Shown here piece after piece: positions 30,985 to 42,929 of a stretch of 64,000 bases of DNA; the stretch's first letter is position 1; each line of letters begins with the position of its first letter. The position numbers were made by a program, and so were the translations under genes. The notes under the pieces are model-generated. The model was given only the letters and a program-made list of their open reading frames with translations, was not told the origin of the DNA and made no database searches. Origin of the DNA: Hermetia illucens (taxonomy: Eukaryota; Arthropoda; Insecta; Diptera; Stratiomyidae); contig NC_051850.1 in the NCBI RefSeq assembly GCF_905115235.1, forward strand, positions 161,758,615 to 161,822,614, in the 5' to 3' direction.

Positions 30985-32930
30985 ATTTAGTTTAGTTTAG
31001 TTTACTTGGGGAAGCCGCAGCTCCGAACACTCAGGCCACTGTTAGGCCCATTGTACCATCCCCGTAAATCGCCTATTCAATTGCTTCTCGCCTACAGCGT
31101 TCGCAGACTTTAGCGAATCTGAGAACATTTTCCAGAGGCAGAGAGTGTGCAGATTCTTCATTGAAGAAAACCTTGCCAAGGTGTCTTCCTCTGAAATTTG
31201 AGGAGGCTAGGCAGCTGTATAAAAAGTGTAAGGTCGTTTCTTCCTCCTCACATTGGCTGCACATAGCCGAAAGTTTTAGTTTAAGGAGGAGTGTCCCGTT
31301 AAAAGCCCTACTAGGATTTTCATGTCCCAGTTCTTAAAAATGCCGCTGTGGTGGTTGGCAGTTCAAATTTCTCCACTCGGCTGCGTGAATCCTTGCAATT
31401 TCACCCTTCAGAGTATACTTGACAGTGAATGGCCATTACCATTACCAGCGATGTTTGAGTGCCCTGACACCCACATTAACAATATTTCGTTCAGTCGGCC
31501 AAGTTTCAGCAGCATCTGATGACAACTCGACAACTCCACACCAACTGGCTTCATATGCCGTTGCTGTTTAGTGCTGATAATGCTGCCCGACTGTCGGAAC
31601 AGATTCGAATGGCGCGACCCCTCCATTTTTATTGAAGACATTCTTCTGCTAGCAATGAAATGGCATATATCTCCGCCTGGAAAATGTTCCTCATTTTTTC
31701 CGAGGGGTCGGGTCAGTTCCGTAATCGGATTCCCCGAGAACACTATTACGCGTGGAGATTATTAAGTCTGTAATCTGAAAAGACTCATGGCCATTTATCG
31801 ACCATTCTTCTATTTTGGTGATTACGACAGTGTACGAATCTGGAAACCATAATATCCTCCGGGATCAGAGCTACCGGGTGTTTGTCAAGGAATTTCCAGA
31901 TAGACGCATGACCGTATGATTGGCCGCCTTTCTAGGCTCTAATGGTACCGAGCCAATATGCGTCATTGGCTGCTTCCCGATTCACCTCCAAGTGAATGGG
32001 GAGCAAATTTAGGATAGCTTCAAGTGCCGCAGTTGGCGTAGTACTCATTGCTCCAGTAATACTTAGGCAACCAAGCCTCTGAATCTACGTTAGCAGCTTC
32101 CAGCTGTTAGCAAAGTTCAGTCTCGGCCACCAGGCGATGCGTGCATACATCAAAATGGGTTTTATTATGGAGGCATACATCCAATGTATCCATTTTGGTG
32201 CAAGTCCCCAGGTCTAACCTATCGCATTCCTACAGCACCAGAGCAATCTGCAGGATTTCTGATATTGTTTCTGGATATGGTGCTTCCATGTTAACTTCGA
32301 GTTGAAATGTATTCCTAAATACTTGACTGTTTGTGCCAGCTGCTTATCTAAAGCTTTTGCAGACCAGCCTGAAATCCTTCTAGGTTTCGGACATGATGGT
32401 TCTTTGCCCTGTGGCTCCACACACACCTCAAGGAAGATTGCTGGTGATCGCTATGGGTATAGTGTTTGCTGAAGCAAGACGCACCAGTACAGGGCTGAAA
32501 ACGTCAACTCTGCAACTAAGCTAGATCCCCCTTTCCGAAAGGTGTTTACAACACCTTCGCTGGCCAAAACTATATCCTTCTGCGCAAAAGCTTCTAATAA
32601 GCTGCGACCCCTTGCATTTGATTCTCTGCTATCCCATCCAAAGGCCCAAGCTTTGAAATCACCATCAATCACCTTTCGAATTCGTCATCTTGCGTCGAAA
32701 ACAAGATTGTCAAATGTTTCCTTGAATTCAGACAGTGCCAAACTTATTTTCACCCACACAAAATTACTGGCTCCCAGTACATTGTATGTCCTGCCGGCCG
32801 CAAGCCCATATTGCTGCCTGACCAGTCGAATCTGTGACCTATATGAGGCCGTCACGGTTTCTATACGATTCCTTTATTATGGCAATTTCCACCTCAGATT
32901 CGTAGGTGCTCTGCTGAAGTAAATCCTGAG
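30985..32930 (-). mobile_element. RNase H-bearing LINE (I/Jockey group), internally deleted
   Basis: Minus-strand order: EEP C-terminal part (32451-32672, ESNARGRSLLEAFAQKDIVL and ASEGVVNTFRKGGSS); then directly the RT C-terminus (32214-32426, KYLGIHFNSKLTWKHHIQKQ, RLLWCCRNAIG); RNase H (31408-31743, ending LNEILLMWVSGHSNIAGNG); and a cysteine motif CSQCEEEETTLHFLYSC (31210-31260). The 3' end has an ACTAAACTAAACTAAA short-repeat tail at 30985-31003. Most of RT is deleted. The same family recurs at 58205-59075. Confidence 0.8.
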
Positions 32931-33065
32931 CGACCCTGCAATATTTGAGGTTTATTTGAATAAACCTAATTTTTTCATTGCAATCAACACCTTTCTAAAT
33001 TCCGGGCATTTACACTTCGGGCAATATGCCGATTATCCCATCCCTGTTTTACTTCGCACAATAGG

Positions 33066-33826
33066 CCCTATCATGCGTTCTCTTTAACCTGGCCCTCGAG
33101 AAAGTGATCCGTGATGCTGATGTAAATGCAAGAGGTACGATCCTCTTTAAGTCCACCCAACTACTGGCCTATGCTGACAATATCGACATCATGGGAAGAA
33201 CCACCCGAGACGTACAAACTGCCTTCATCCAGATCGAGCAGGCGGCGATCAGCGCGAGATCTTGGGCTGCACATCAATGAAGGCAAGACAAAATATATGG
33301 TGGCAATGTCAGCACCGAAGACGAACCAACCAACAACATCAAACCGCACTGGTCAAACAGGAAGAATAAGGATAGGAGAATACAACTTTGAGACCGTTGA
33401 CAATTTCTCCTATCTAGGGTCGAAAATCATAACCGATAACAGCTACGATGATGACATCTGCGCACGGTTGTTGTCAGCCAACAGAGCCTATTTCAGCTTT
33501 TAAAAACTGTTCCGCTCGAAACGTCTCACCTTAAGGTCAAAGCTCTTACTGTTCAAGATTATGATGTTGCCAGTCCTCATGTACTCCTCGGAAACTTGGG
33601 TTCTTAGTAAGAAAAATTGCGAACTCTTGGCCGCATTCGAGAGAAGAATCCTCCGAGGAATTTTTGGCCCCCCACCTTAGGAAGGACGATTCCGTAGCCT
33701 ACACAATGACGAAATCTATGAGCGATACCATGACCGGTTGTGGATAAAATCCGGCTCAATAGGTTACGGTGGGCGGGTCACTTAATCCGTATGAATGAGG
33801 ATGATCCCACCCGGAAAGTCTATAAG
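33066..33826 (+). mobile_element. RTE-A LINE, 3' region fragment
   Basis: It starts inside RT (just after RQGD of RTE-A), passes the catalytic box (with YADN in place of YADD at about 33172), and continues through NEGKTKYMVAMSAPKTNQPT, DNFSYLGSKI and the C-terminal domain, ending at TRKVYK. Both ends are truncated. It is close in sequence to the 9788 copy, with a few indels. Confidence 0.8.
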
Positions 33827-33827
33827 G

Positions 33828-34060
33828 TCACATTGCACTCCCTGGCAATACAGCCTTTCTCCCCACAAACTCTGCATCGCTCGGATCGATCAAGGCCGCT
33901 GGATCATATCTTTGCGAAGCACCGTGCACCATGAGACATTTAAAACACCTCTTTAGTGAAGTCTGTTCACTTAAACGGCAGACAACCCATCCAATCCGAG
34001 CTTTGCCGACTGCCAACAATTTCTTCCGTTTGAGTACCGCCATATATATATATAGTCGCC
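33828..34060 (-). mobile_element. LINE ORF1 zinc-knuckle fragment
   Basis: The minus strand reads RIGWVVCRLSEQTSLKRCFK, then in a neighbouring frame CRVCGEKGCIARECN, the CCHC zinc-knuckle region found in ORF1 of R1-type LINEs. The frame is shifted between the two knuckles. It is a short relic between an RTE-A and a LINE-D fragment. Confidence 0.5.
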
Positions 34061-34065
34061 TTTCA

Positions 34066-35830
34066 TCACTTGCCAGGGTATAGCGCGTCAACAACACCTA
34101 CGCACCATCGTTCACGACTACCTGAAATGCGCTTCAGTTCCCTCACGACTTCCCGAGGCGCTTGCACTCGTCCTCTACTGTTCTGCGTCAAGTACTCTTG
34201 GGGCGACCCACTCGTCGGCGATCTTAGGAGAGTGGATTCCACTGCATGGCATAGCCCGCAATGCAATTGTCCCGCTCCTTAGTGTGTGACTTATCCACTG
34301 CCACTTCCGTCTTCCTATCAAATCGCATACGAGCGCCAAGCGTGTGCGCCGACCAAGTTGTTCGTTTGAGATAATCTCAGGCAAGCGTACTCTGATAATA
34401 CGGTGCAGATAGGTATTGACGAAAACTAGGAATTTTTAAGTACAGTGGAGTTCACTTTCCACGTGGTACTCTCATATGGCAACAGAGAAAGAACACTAGC
34501 ACAGAACAGTCTCAACTTGATCTTAGTGTTGAAATAATTGTATTTCCAGATTTTAGACAGGGAATCAAAAGCGAATTTAGTGCTGTTAATGCATCGTTCT
34601 CCGGACAAGGCAGCATGAAGAACATCACCGATAACAAGAACAATTAATATCGGCGACAGGATGCAACCCTCGCGAACTCCATGCAGCGACGATCTGAATT
34701 CCGTACACTGTTCCAAAATGATCGGTAGAGTGTTGATGTGGTCAATGGAGGAGGACCCTGAACGGAAACCAGCCTGCTCTCTGTCAATCAAGCTTTCGAG
34801 ATGTTCTTTGATGCGTTCCGATATTATTTTAGTTATTATCTTTGCGACGGCAGGGAGCACGTAAATACCCCTCCAATTGTCACACTCAAAACGCGTCCTC
34901 TTCTTTGGGATCTTGACCATAATTCTCTTCTTCCATTCTCTGGAGAAGGTCTCGGAATCAGAAAATTTCCGTATGAGCAGAAGCAACAGATCTGCAGTTA
35001 TTGCAGGTGCAGCAATAGATAGCTCTTCGGTGAAACCGTCGAGTACAGCGGCTGTACTCCGTTTGAGTGCATTGATGGCTGAAATTATTTTTCTTCTGCT
35101 TGAGGAGCAATCCGTATCCGCATGTTACGGTGACTTGTCATTTCATTCACAAGAGGAGGAATCTCACCGGATACGATATGGTTAAGAACCCTGGTGAAGT
35201 GTTCTTTCCACCTCTTCAGTTGTTCATCATCGTGGATTAGAAGTCAACCGTTGATGTGATTCACAGGACCATCGAAAGATTTGCGACCACATGCAAGTTC
35301 TTTCGTGATACACTTCTGAAATCATTGCGATCTGCGGCATCTTCCACTTCCCTAACCAGCACAATAGCAAATTCTCTCTTATCACGGCGTACACTACGCT
35401 GAATTTTCCGGAATTCTCTCTGTATCGGAGTTCGAGCGCGTCATACCTGCCACCACTCGTAACGGTCAATAGAGCCTTCAACTCCTTCCGTTCACCCATC
35501 TTCCTCTTCGGGACGTGGTCGACGACCTGTGTAGTGCACGAGGATAGATTATTTTTGAGAGCAACTTAATGTTCGTCAGTACTTTCAGGCGGTAACTCAG
35601 TTCATATGCCGTCCGATCAGCAATGTAGCTCCCTCACCCTCGAACGACCGCTGGGTCATATAAACGAACGAAAGCGACCATCAGATGGTCATCCCTTTCG
35701 AGGCCGAAGCCAGCGTCTCGCTTGTTATGAACATCCAGGAGGCAACTCCTAAATCTACTGCTGATCACGAAGTGGTTCGTCTAATTGCTTGTACGGCGTC
35801 GGTCAGTTGAAGCCCCAAAGCCCCAATTCA
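34066..35830 (-). mobile_element. LINE-D (RTE/CR1-like), internally deleted
   Basis: Minus strand: the end of an EEP domain (35560-35800, SSRFRSCLLDVHNKRD), RT N-terminal motifs (34640-34960: MVKIPKKRTRFECDNWRGIY, LIDREQAGFRSGSSSIDHIN, GVREGCILSPIL), a jump over the catalytic box to YESTTWKVNSTVLK (34440), and a C-terminal tail (NEQLGRRT near 34360, RRKWQWISHTLR near 34310). Clade placement between RTE and CR1 is uncertain by eye. The catalytic YADD is missing. Confidence 0.75.
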
Positions 35831-35849
35831 CAGGGCACAAAATAGTTAA

Positions 35850-36700
35850 ATGTGTTACTGAAGTAAAATAAACGCTGATAAAATCTCGTTCGCGGTCATT
35901 ATTGGGAACATTTGAATTGAAATTCCAGTAGCAGCTACACTGCAAAAATTATCCGTAGCACTTTGTTTATCTAGTAAAGGTCGAAACCACTTATTTTGAG
36001 TATCAAGTCTTCAATGCTTGTCCTGTTAACGCTGGTTACATTGGGTTCTACGAATCGTTAAAATCAATTGTGTAATCCGCTGTTTTTATCATGGTTGCAA
36101 CACGTTCGTAGTTGGTATCTAAAAATTGCTATTGTTGCTGAGCTTATATAAGCCGAATAGTGTAAAATGACAAAAATGAACACCAAGGGTGATTTGATTT
36201 GATAATATAACCGTAGCCATTAAATGTCACAAACAGATGTTTTTGGCAAGGTGTCAACAGAGGATGAGGAAGGTCATTGACAAAACATTCCCTCACGACT
36301 TCTCCTCAGGAACATAGTTTTTATCGAAATACGCGTGATGTCAATATGTGAAGCAATCAACTGGTGAACTCATCGGTCAACTATGACCTGATGGATCCAG
36401 GGCAAGTACATTTTGCTGCCGACGAGCGCTAAATCGGGCGGCACTGATAAGTTCCAATCCATTGCAAATTTTCGTATTCGTTGCACGCGTAAAGTGAAAT
36501 AGACGCCGGCCAGTGGGATTCCCACGAGCGGCCGTCTCGCTCCTCATGACGTAGGAGGCACTAACGTCTTTCTTGGGAAGGTCGTTCATCAATTAGTGAC
36601 ATGATTCATGACGGCTGCTGGCGAGCTATCAATGTAAAGAGTAAGTACCTCGTTCGATTCTGATTCTGATTGTTCTGAAATAAAACAAGGACAAAGAACG
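35850..36700. other. Intergenic, no gene seen
   Basis: The minus-strand open frame at 36377-36592 has no recognisable domain. No repeat match within the window. Confidence 0.35.
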
Positions 36701-36719
36701 AACTCTGGAGGCAGAGGGT

Positions 36720-36860
36720 TCCTGAACTCGCGGTTAAGCTATTCATTACGGATCCGAAGTCTATTAAACTCTGGCACTGGTGGCTCGCGTTCAGGCGGAC
36801 TCAATTTCGATTACACAATGAAGGCAGCGCATTTCAGTCCGAGAGAACTGAATGTCGAAG
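36720..36860 (+). mobile_element. Possible RNase H remnant of a LINE
   Basis: The plus strand reads ELAVKLFITDPKSIKLWHWW and later HNEGSAFQSE, loosely like the TDGSK and FQAE motifs of LINE RNase H domains. It is short and decayed; I give it low weight. Confidence 0.25.
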
Positions 36861-36899
36861 TCACATGAAGCTTGTTAAGGAAAGATTTAGAATACATAA

Positions 36900-38220
36900 T
36901 TGGAATTGCGCCCGCAAAGTAGTTGACAGAAATTGAAACGCGCTAGTCGAAGCTCGTCGGTTCGCGGACTTGAAGACGGACAGGTTCAGTGCTAGAATAA
37001 TTGAAAAGTGAAACGTTTCTAAGTGAATGAATTACGTGCTCTGTTAGATGCTGGATCAAGCCATTAGGTTCGTAGAAAGCCATTGTTATCCTATTTTTGT
37101 GAAGCTACTTATAGAGCACTTTTCATAGTAAAAAGTGGTAGTGGTTGCGGGTCATTGATCGATGATTGCGGGTACCTGCTATTGTTCTAATCGAATTTCA
37201 ATGGAAACACGCTATATCGCTATAGAAGAATGCATACAATTACGCGTCTGCACTGGATATAACACTTGGTACTTTTAGCGCTTCCTATCTGACTAATTGG
37301 CGCCCATACAAATGACGTTAGTGAACCGACTCCGAGGCAATCATACGTCTCTAAGCTTCGGGTGTGCTTATGCTGCTTAAAAAGACTCAGTGCCATGTTA
37401 ACTGGCTGCTCCCATTGTTTTTCCTCTCATTTTTAATTAAACTTGCCGACGAAATAGTAACGATCTCCGCCTCACCATGCTTTGGAAACAAATCGAGCTA
37501 AACTCAAGTTGACTTGGTACAAACCTAAATGTTGATGCCAGCAAAACTTTGTTTATTGAACCAAACAAAGCTTAATAACGCACACTTGCCTATTCCTCAC
37601 CTTCATTCCTCGGTGATGATTTTCCCGGGTGGAAATTTCCACACTTTTTTTGCAATTTGTATTGATGATTTTGAGAATTGACCTATTGCAAAAAGAAAGT
37701 AAATGGCCAAGAAATGTTCAAGGTAAGTTCACTGTAAGGTCAGTAGCTTGATCAGATGTTTTGCATCCGCGATCACATGATCTTCCATTTAGTGATTATT
37801 CCGTGATTCCCTCGAATGACGATTTAGAGATTAGGTACTGTGTTAGCGACTTCAGCCTTAATGATAGCTCAGTGGGATCAGGGGGAAAGTAGAAACTTTT
37901 CGATGATTTCTTAATGAATTTCTAGAGGGAAGCGCTTCGACTTCAGACTAACATCTCAGGTTATCTTGTCGAACGAAATGGCATGCTACTACAATGTGAT
38001 GGGCGACAGGTGTCATCACTTGCGAACTAGTGGATGTGTAACTGGTACTTTCATTACCTGTTTAATGCGCAATTTAACAGTTGGGCGCGACGCTTTGAAG
38101 CCCCATTACCATGAAAAGTACGAGAAATGCAGCGCAATGCGGGCGTAGGAATCTGTGATCTTTCCGAATGAGTGGAAGAAGGGAATAATTGTCAGGATTC
38201 CGGAGAATGGCGCATATCTT
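36900..38220. other. Intergenic, no gene seen
   Basis: No frame above 60 codons carries a recognisable motif, and I found no repeat match. Confidence 0.4.
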
Positions 38221-38514
38221 AGATTCGCGATGCGAACTGAAGGGGTCTTTCTGTGATTCCTGCTTTATTTTCTCTTCGGTCTTTGTCGCGTCCACAAACA
38301 GGGTCGGCTCGTCGTTATTGGCTGCTCCATTTGGTTTGATCAAAAGCTTGATTTGGATCCAATCCCGAGGCTTCCAAATCCCCATCCAGTATATCAAGCC
38401 ACCGTTGTTGCGGCCGGCTCTTGGTTGCTTATCATCGCCCTCGATGTTCACGCCAATCTTGCCGAATGAATTTTCGTTAGCGCGATTTACGCGACCATGC
38501 CATCGACCAGCCTA

Positions 38515-38846
38515 TTTTCAACATGCAGTTTCGATAAAAACGCATTTAAAAAGTAGAATGATATTTTTAGCTATAAAACCTTAACTGGCCATTAATTTGC
38601 TATAATTAGTCCATAAACCTTAGGTTTCTTCAAGAAACACATGTACAGCCTTGGCTTCAATTCTCGTCCTTTTAGCGAAGTCATTCGAACGTCATTCGGA
38701 CCGATAAATACGAGCTTTATTACGGCGATCGACATAAATCTGGCATGTGACTTATCACTTATCACACTATAATTTCCGAACGACTTCGAATATCATAAAA
38801 TCACTTCTACACTATATCTAGCGATTCCGCGTATCCGACACACGGG
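38515..38846. mobile_element. TTAA element, right-half relative
   Basis: This matches 20190-20535 of the element at 19718-20546 closely, including CTTCAAGAAACACATGTACA and TTATTACGGCGATCGACATA. The terminal inverted repeat is eroded (CACGGGTCGGGTAA) and the left half is absent. Confidence 0.7.
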
Positions 38847-38974
38847 TCGGGTAAGATGTAAGTTGATACGTCGATTACAAAGAACACAGTTGTGGAACGG
38901 CATTTCAATCAAGTTACGCTAATGTGTGAAGAGATTGCATAACTCAATTCTCCATTGGCTGATAGCATTAACCC

Positions 38975-39645
38975 TTCTTCTTTTTCTTCAGCCTTTGTCC
39001 CGTTCACAAGCGGAGTCGGCTCGACGTGATCGGCTTCGCCATTTGGTTCTATCGAATGCCTGATCTGGGTGCAATCTCGAAGCTTTCAAATCCCCATCTA
39101 GCGTATCAAGCCACCGTTGTTTAGGTCTGCGTTTTGGTCGTTTACCCTCGACTTCGATGTTCAGTCCAATCTTTGCAAGTGAATTCTCGTTTGCACGAAT
39201 TGCGTGACCATACCATCGAAGACGCCATAACGATCGCGGATATCCTCATTTCGGATGTGATCTAAACGTGTGACGCCACTAGTCCAACATCTTCGTCTCC
39301 ATTACCGCAAGACGCCGTTCATTGTCTTTTATAGTCGGCCAACACTCAGAATCATAGAGAGCGACTGGACGGACAACATTGCGGTAAATTTTAGATTTGA
39401 GACGTTCGTTGATACGTCGATCACAAAGAACACCAGTTGTGGAACGCCACTTCATCCAGGTTGCGTTAATGCGTGAAGCAATTTCATAACGCAGTTCTCC
39501 ATTGGCTAATAGCGTTGACCCGAGGTATTTAAATCGCTCAGTTCTGGGCAGATCACTGCCGCTAACAGTGATTGTGCCTGTTTCATGGGGATCGTCAAAA
39601 ATTCAGTTTTGTTTAAATTCAATCATGAGGCGATCATTCCATTTT
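38975..39645 (-). mobile_element. RTE-B LINE, young 5'-truncated insertion
   Basis: A 671-bp insertion whose 3' end (tail GAAGAAAAAGAAGAA, read on the minus strand) lies at the left. It encodes the RTE-B C-terminal segment. It is flanked by the perfect 15-bp target duplication TGATAGCATTAACCC (38960-38974 and 39646-39660) and sits inside an older RTE-B copy. Confidence 0.85.
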
Positions 39646-39754
39646 TGATAGCATTAACCCTAGATATTTAAATCGCTCAGTTTTGTGCAGGTTGCTTGTG
39701 TCCTGATGTCATGACGGTTAGAGGCAACCATCTTCAGACAGTTACGTTGTTGTA

Positions 39755-39773
39755 CGGCCTCTTATCGAGGCCG
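39755..39773. repeat. Short perfect hairpin
   Basis: CGGCCTC and GAGGCCG (7-bp arms) flank a 5-base loop TTATC. Its meaning is unknown. Confidence 0.5.
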
Positions 39774-39888
39774 TTGCTACTAGCCTATTTTTTTTGTTAT
39801 GTTGGCGCACTCTTTATATGAACGTGTGTGAAGGTTCATTCTTTGTTTACAAGCAATTTATTAGTGACTAGCCCCAGTATTTTTTTAC

Positions 39889-41215
39889 AATGGAAAAAAT
39901 CAAGTATCGTACAGTGATCGAATTTTTATTTTTGGGAGGTTTAAAATCAAAGGAAATTTATGAACATGTATTGAAAGTGTATAAGGGCTCTTCGGCTTCG
40001 TTTAGTACAGTAGAAAGTTGGGTTGCTGAAATTAAACGCAGTCGTACACGCCTTGAAAACGATCCACGTCAAGGATGTCCAAAAACAACAACACCATAAA
40101 TCGTAGAAAAAATCCAGGATATCGTATTGGAAGATCGTCGAGTGACTGAAAGAAATTTAGTAGAAACCCTAGCCATCTCATTGAGCAGTGTAAGCAATAT
40201 TTTGACTGAAGTATTGCGTTTCAGAAACCTGTGCCCACAATGGGTGTCGCATTTGCTAACAATGGAACAAAAACACATTCGAATGCGACTTTCTCAGCAA
40301 CATTCAGAGCGTTTTCGAAAGATAAAGTGGGTCGATTCATCACTCTGGATAAGACTTGGGTCTATCAGCATGATCCTGAATCAAAACAAGAGGCAAAAAG
40401 TGGAGTAAACCAGGTTCTTCGGCTCCGAAACGAGTTCGTGTCCAGAAATCGGCCAACAAGATGTTAACATCAGTTTTTTGGGAAGCGAAAGGAATCTTGT
40501 TTGTGGATTACTTGCGAACTGGTCAAACAATAGATTCTGAATATAACAATAGATTCTGAATGTAACCTTTTAAACCAGGTGTCCGGATATTTGAGTGGTT
40601 AGAGCACAAGGCTGTCGTGCGGAAGGTCGCGGTTCAAATCTCACTGGTGGCAGTGGAAGTTGTATTGTGATTTGACGTTTGATACCAGTCGACTCCACTG
40701 TGAATGAGTTCCTGTCTTAAATCAGGGTAATAATCTCGGGCGAGCGCAATGCTGACCACAATGCCTCCTACAGTTTACTGTAGTGTACGGTCTTGAATGA
40801 AATGCTCCAAAACACTTGAAGGCCCTGATCCAATATGGATTGTTGTGCCAACGATTATTATTATTTAGACCAGCTGAAGGAAAGACTTCGTGAAAAAAAG
40901 ACTAGGTTTGCAGAAGCAAAGAACTCGTTTTCATCAGGACAATTCACCGTGCCACAAGAGTATTTTGACAATGGCTAAAATCCATGAATTCAAGTTCTAA
41001 TTGTTGGAACATCCACCGCATTCACCAGATTTGGTCCCTAGCGACTTCCATCTGTTTTCAGACCTAAAGAAATCATGCGTGGAAAACGTTTTTCATCAAA
41101 TGATGAGGTCAAGCAGTTGTGGAAGCGTATTTTTAGTCCTTCCAGATTCTCGCTCCAGGGATGGAATTGATAAATTGGAATCTCATAGAATGGAAAAATG
41201 AACACAAAAAAAATA
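39889..41215 (+). mobile_element. Mariner transposon split by a SINE
   Basis: The plus strand encodes a mariner transposase in broken frames: N-terminal MEKIKYRTVIEFLFLGGLKS and STVESWVAEIKRSRTRLEND (39889-40080); VEKIQDIVLEDRRVTERNL; DKTWVYQHDPESKQEAKSGV, the first catalytic Asp region (40345-40405); and, after the SINE, HQDN (40930-40943) and LLEHPPHSPDLVPSDFHLF, the third catalytic region (41000-41060). The SINE at 40579-40863 interrupts it. The reading frame is closed by several changes, so it is inactive. The terminal repeats were not resolved. Confidence 0.85.
40579..40863 (+). mobile_element. tRNA-derived SINE, copy 2
   Basis: It is colinear with the copy at 1416-1704: A-box-like GGATATTTGAGTGGTTAGAG, B box GGTTCAAATC, then the same body and end GGATTGTTGTGCCAACG plus an ATTATTATT tail. 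Imperfect direct repeats TTTA(A/G)ACCAG (40569-40578 and 40864-40873) mark the target site inside the mariner transposase gene. Confidence 0.85.
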
Positions 41216-41365
41216 TTTTAAACTAACAAAAATAACACACAGTGGACTCTTAACATTTTTTGATAACGGTTTACAGACTAAAATTGATGTATGAAGAGAA
41301 ATAGAAACAAACATCTAATTTTACAATAAGTTGTCGGGAAATGGTCAAAAAGCTGACAAACAACA

Positions 41366-42108
41366 ACCGGTATCCGGTCTACGCTTGCTTTAGTAAGGAG
41401 CTCCAGACACCTCAGTTTTGCGCCGAGGTCCACCAATTCGATATCCCTAAAAGCTGTCCTAACCTACGCCATCGCCCCATATTAGGCAGCGTCTGCCTCG
41501 TCTTCTTTTTCTCCTATAGATATTGCCTTATAGACTTTCCAGGCTGGATCATCCTCATCCATGCGGATTAAGTGACCTACCCACCGCAACCTGTTGAGCC
41601 GGATTTTATCCACAACCAGACGGTCGTGGTTCCGCTCATAGATTTCGTTGTTATGTAGGCTACGGAATCGTCCATCCTCATGTAGAGAGCCAAAAATTCT
41701 TCGGAGTATTCTTATCTCGAACGCGGCCAAGAAATCGCAATTTTTTTGCTAAGAACCCAAGTCTCCGAGAAATACATGAGGATTGTCTTGTTCAGTAAAA
41801 GCTTTGATCCTATGGTGAGACGTTTCTAGGGAAACAATTTTTGTAAGCTGAAAAAGACTCAATTGGCAACCAAAAACCGTGCCCCGATTTCATCGTCATA
41901 GCGGTTATCGGTTGTGATTTTCGACCCTAAATAGGAGAAATTATCAACGGTCTTAAAGTTGTAGTCTTCTATCTTTATTCTTCCCGTTTGACCAGTGCAA
42001 TTTGATGTTGTTGGTTGGTTGGTTTTCGGTGCTGACGTTACCACCATATACTTTGTCTTGCCTTCATTGATGTGCAGCCCAAGATCTCGCGCTCGGATGA
42101 CATTACGC
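41366..42108 (-). mobile_element. RTE-A LINE, 3' region fragment
   Basis: Minus strand: DLGLHINEGKTKYMVVTSAP, DNFSYLGSKITTDNRYDDEI (41870-42100) and RRIFGSLHEDGRFRSLHNNE, RNHDRLVVDKIRLNRLRW (41560-41730), then the 3' UTR of RTE-A. It is 5'-truncated. It lies against the piggyBac fragment. Confidence 0.8.
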
Positions 42109-42196
42109 ATCTAAAAATACCTCGTCCGGTACCATCAGTAGGAAATATTAAATCTGCCTCTTCATGGTTAGACTTGAATACATTAAAAGTCCAATA

Positions 42197-42630
42197 AAAA
42201 CTTCATATATTTTCGGTCAAATTGGATGTGGGTACTCGGGCAATAATATTGCGTCGTGGCATTCTAGCTGATGACCTGTTTGGTGGAAATTTACGCCACT
42301 TATATTTATTCTTCCCTCTAAAATAACCCAGCCTTGAAAGTGCAGCATCTTTATCTGATTTTGGGTGTTCGGGTTGAATTTCTTCGGTATCAGATATATC
42401 AGTGTTAGTATCCGTATAATGCTCACTGTGCTCCGGGCAAAAATCTTCGCCAACGTCGTCAACCTCGGAACCGTTGGAATCTTCATCCGTGAGCCAGCTC
42501 TCAATCACTCCTGTCAAATTTGGATTTGATTCACTATCACATATCCGAGATCTCTTTGAATTCTGTAAATCTGAGGCCGAAGTATTCCTTTTACTACCTG
42601 AAATACCTGGTATATCCATAGTTCACAATT
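42197..42630 (-). mobile_element. piggyBac-type transposase, N-terminal fragment
   Basis: A minus-strand frame of 138 codons (42203-42619) starts with ATG. It is acidic (EDSNGSEVDDVGEDFCPEHS, TDTNTDISDTEEIQPEHP) and then basic with NKYKWRKFPPNRSSARMPRR and NIIARVP. The acidic head followed by a K-W-x-K/R...P and R-NII motif is characteristic of the N-terminus of piggyBac transposases. The catalytic DDD core is absent. It could instead be the first exon of a domesticated piggyBac gene, but no continuation is visible. Confidence 0.65.
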
Positions 42631-42826
42631 TCTGTGACAATAACAGTTTACTATAACAAAAAATTAAACAAAAGCTTACGTAAGTACTGACGTCAGACCT
42701 GAGAGGCTTCATCGGAATTTCAAATCGTAATTACTCACCAAATGGGCTCGCGAACACCACCTCCTACTTCGACATCAGCGTGGGCACTGTTCACGCAGCT
42801 ACTTAAAAGCAGGGATTGGTGTTGCT

Positions 42827-42844
42827 GGGAGGGGGGGGGGGGGG
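42827..42844. repeat. Poly(G) tract
   Basis: A run of 14 consecutive G after GGGA. It is unusual in this AT-rich setting and may be a polymerase-slippage site or assembly artefact. Confidence 0.8.
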
Positions 42845-42861
42845 CTCCAACCGCACGTAGT

Positions 42862-42922
42862 TTACTCAACTATCATAAAAAAAATACTCAAATATCATAA
42901 AAAATACTCAGCTATCATAAAT
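42862..42922 (+). repeat. Short tandem repeat, about 20-bp unit x3
   Basis: Three imperfect copies of ACTCAACTATCATAAAAAA. Confidence 0.75.
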
Positions 42923-42929
42923 CTGAATT

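Larger units (their letters stand above)
38270..39690 (-). mobile_element. Old RTE-B copy, twice interrupted
   Basis: Pieces at about 38270-38514, 38851-38974 and 39661-39690 align in order with the RTE-B C-terminal region on the minus strand. Between the first two lies a fragment of the TTAA element (38515-38846). Between the last two lies a younger RTE-B copy (38975-39645) with a clear target duplication. It is a 5'-truncated relic. Confidence 0.6.

Noticed and set aside
29700-35830. LTR retrotransposon or retrovirus-like element
   Set aside because: The RT, endonuclease and zinc-knuckle pieces here belong to non-LTR families; no long terminal repeats, integrase or protease motifs were seen.
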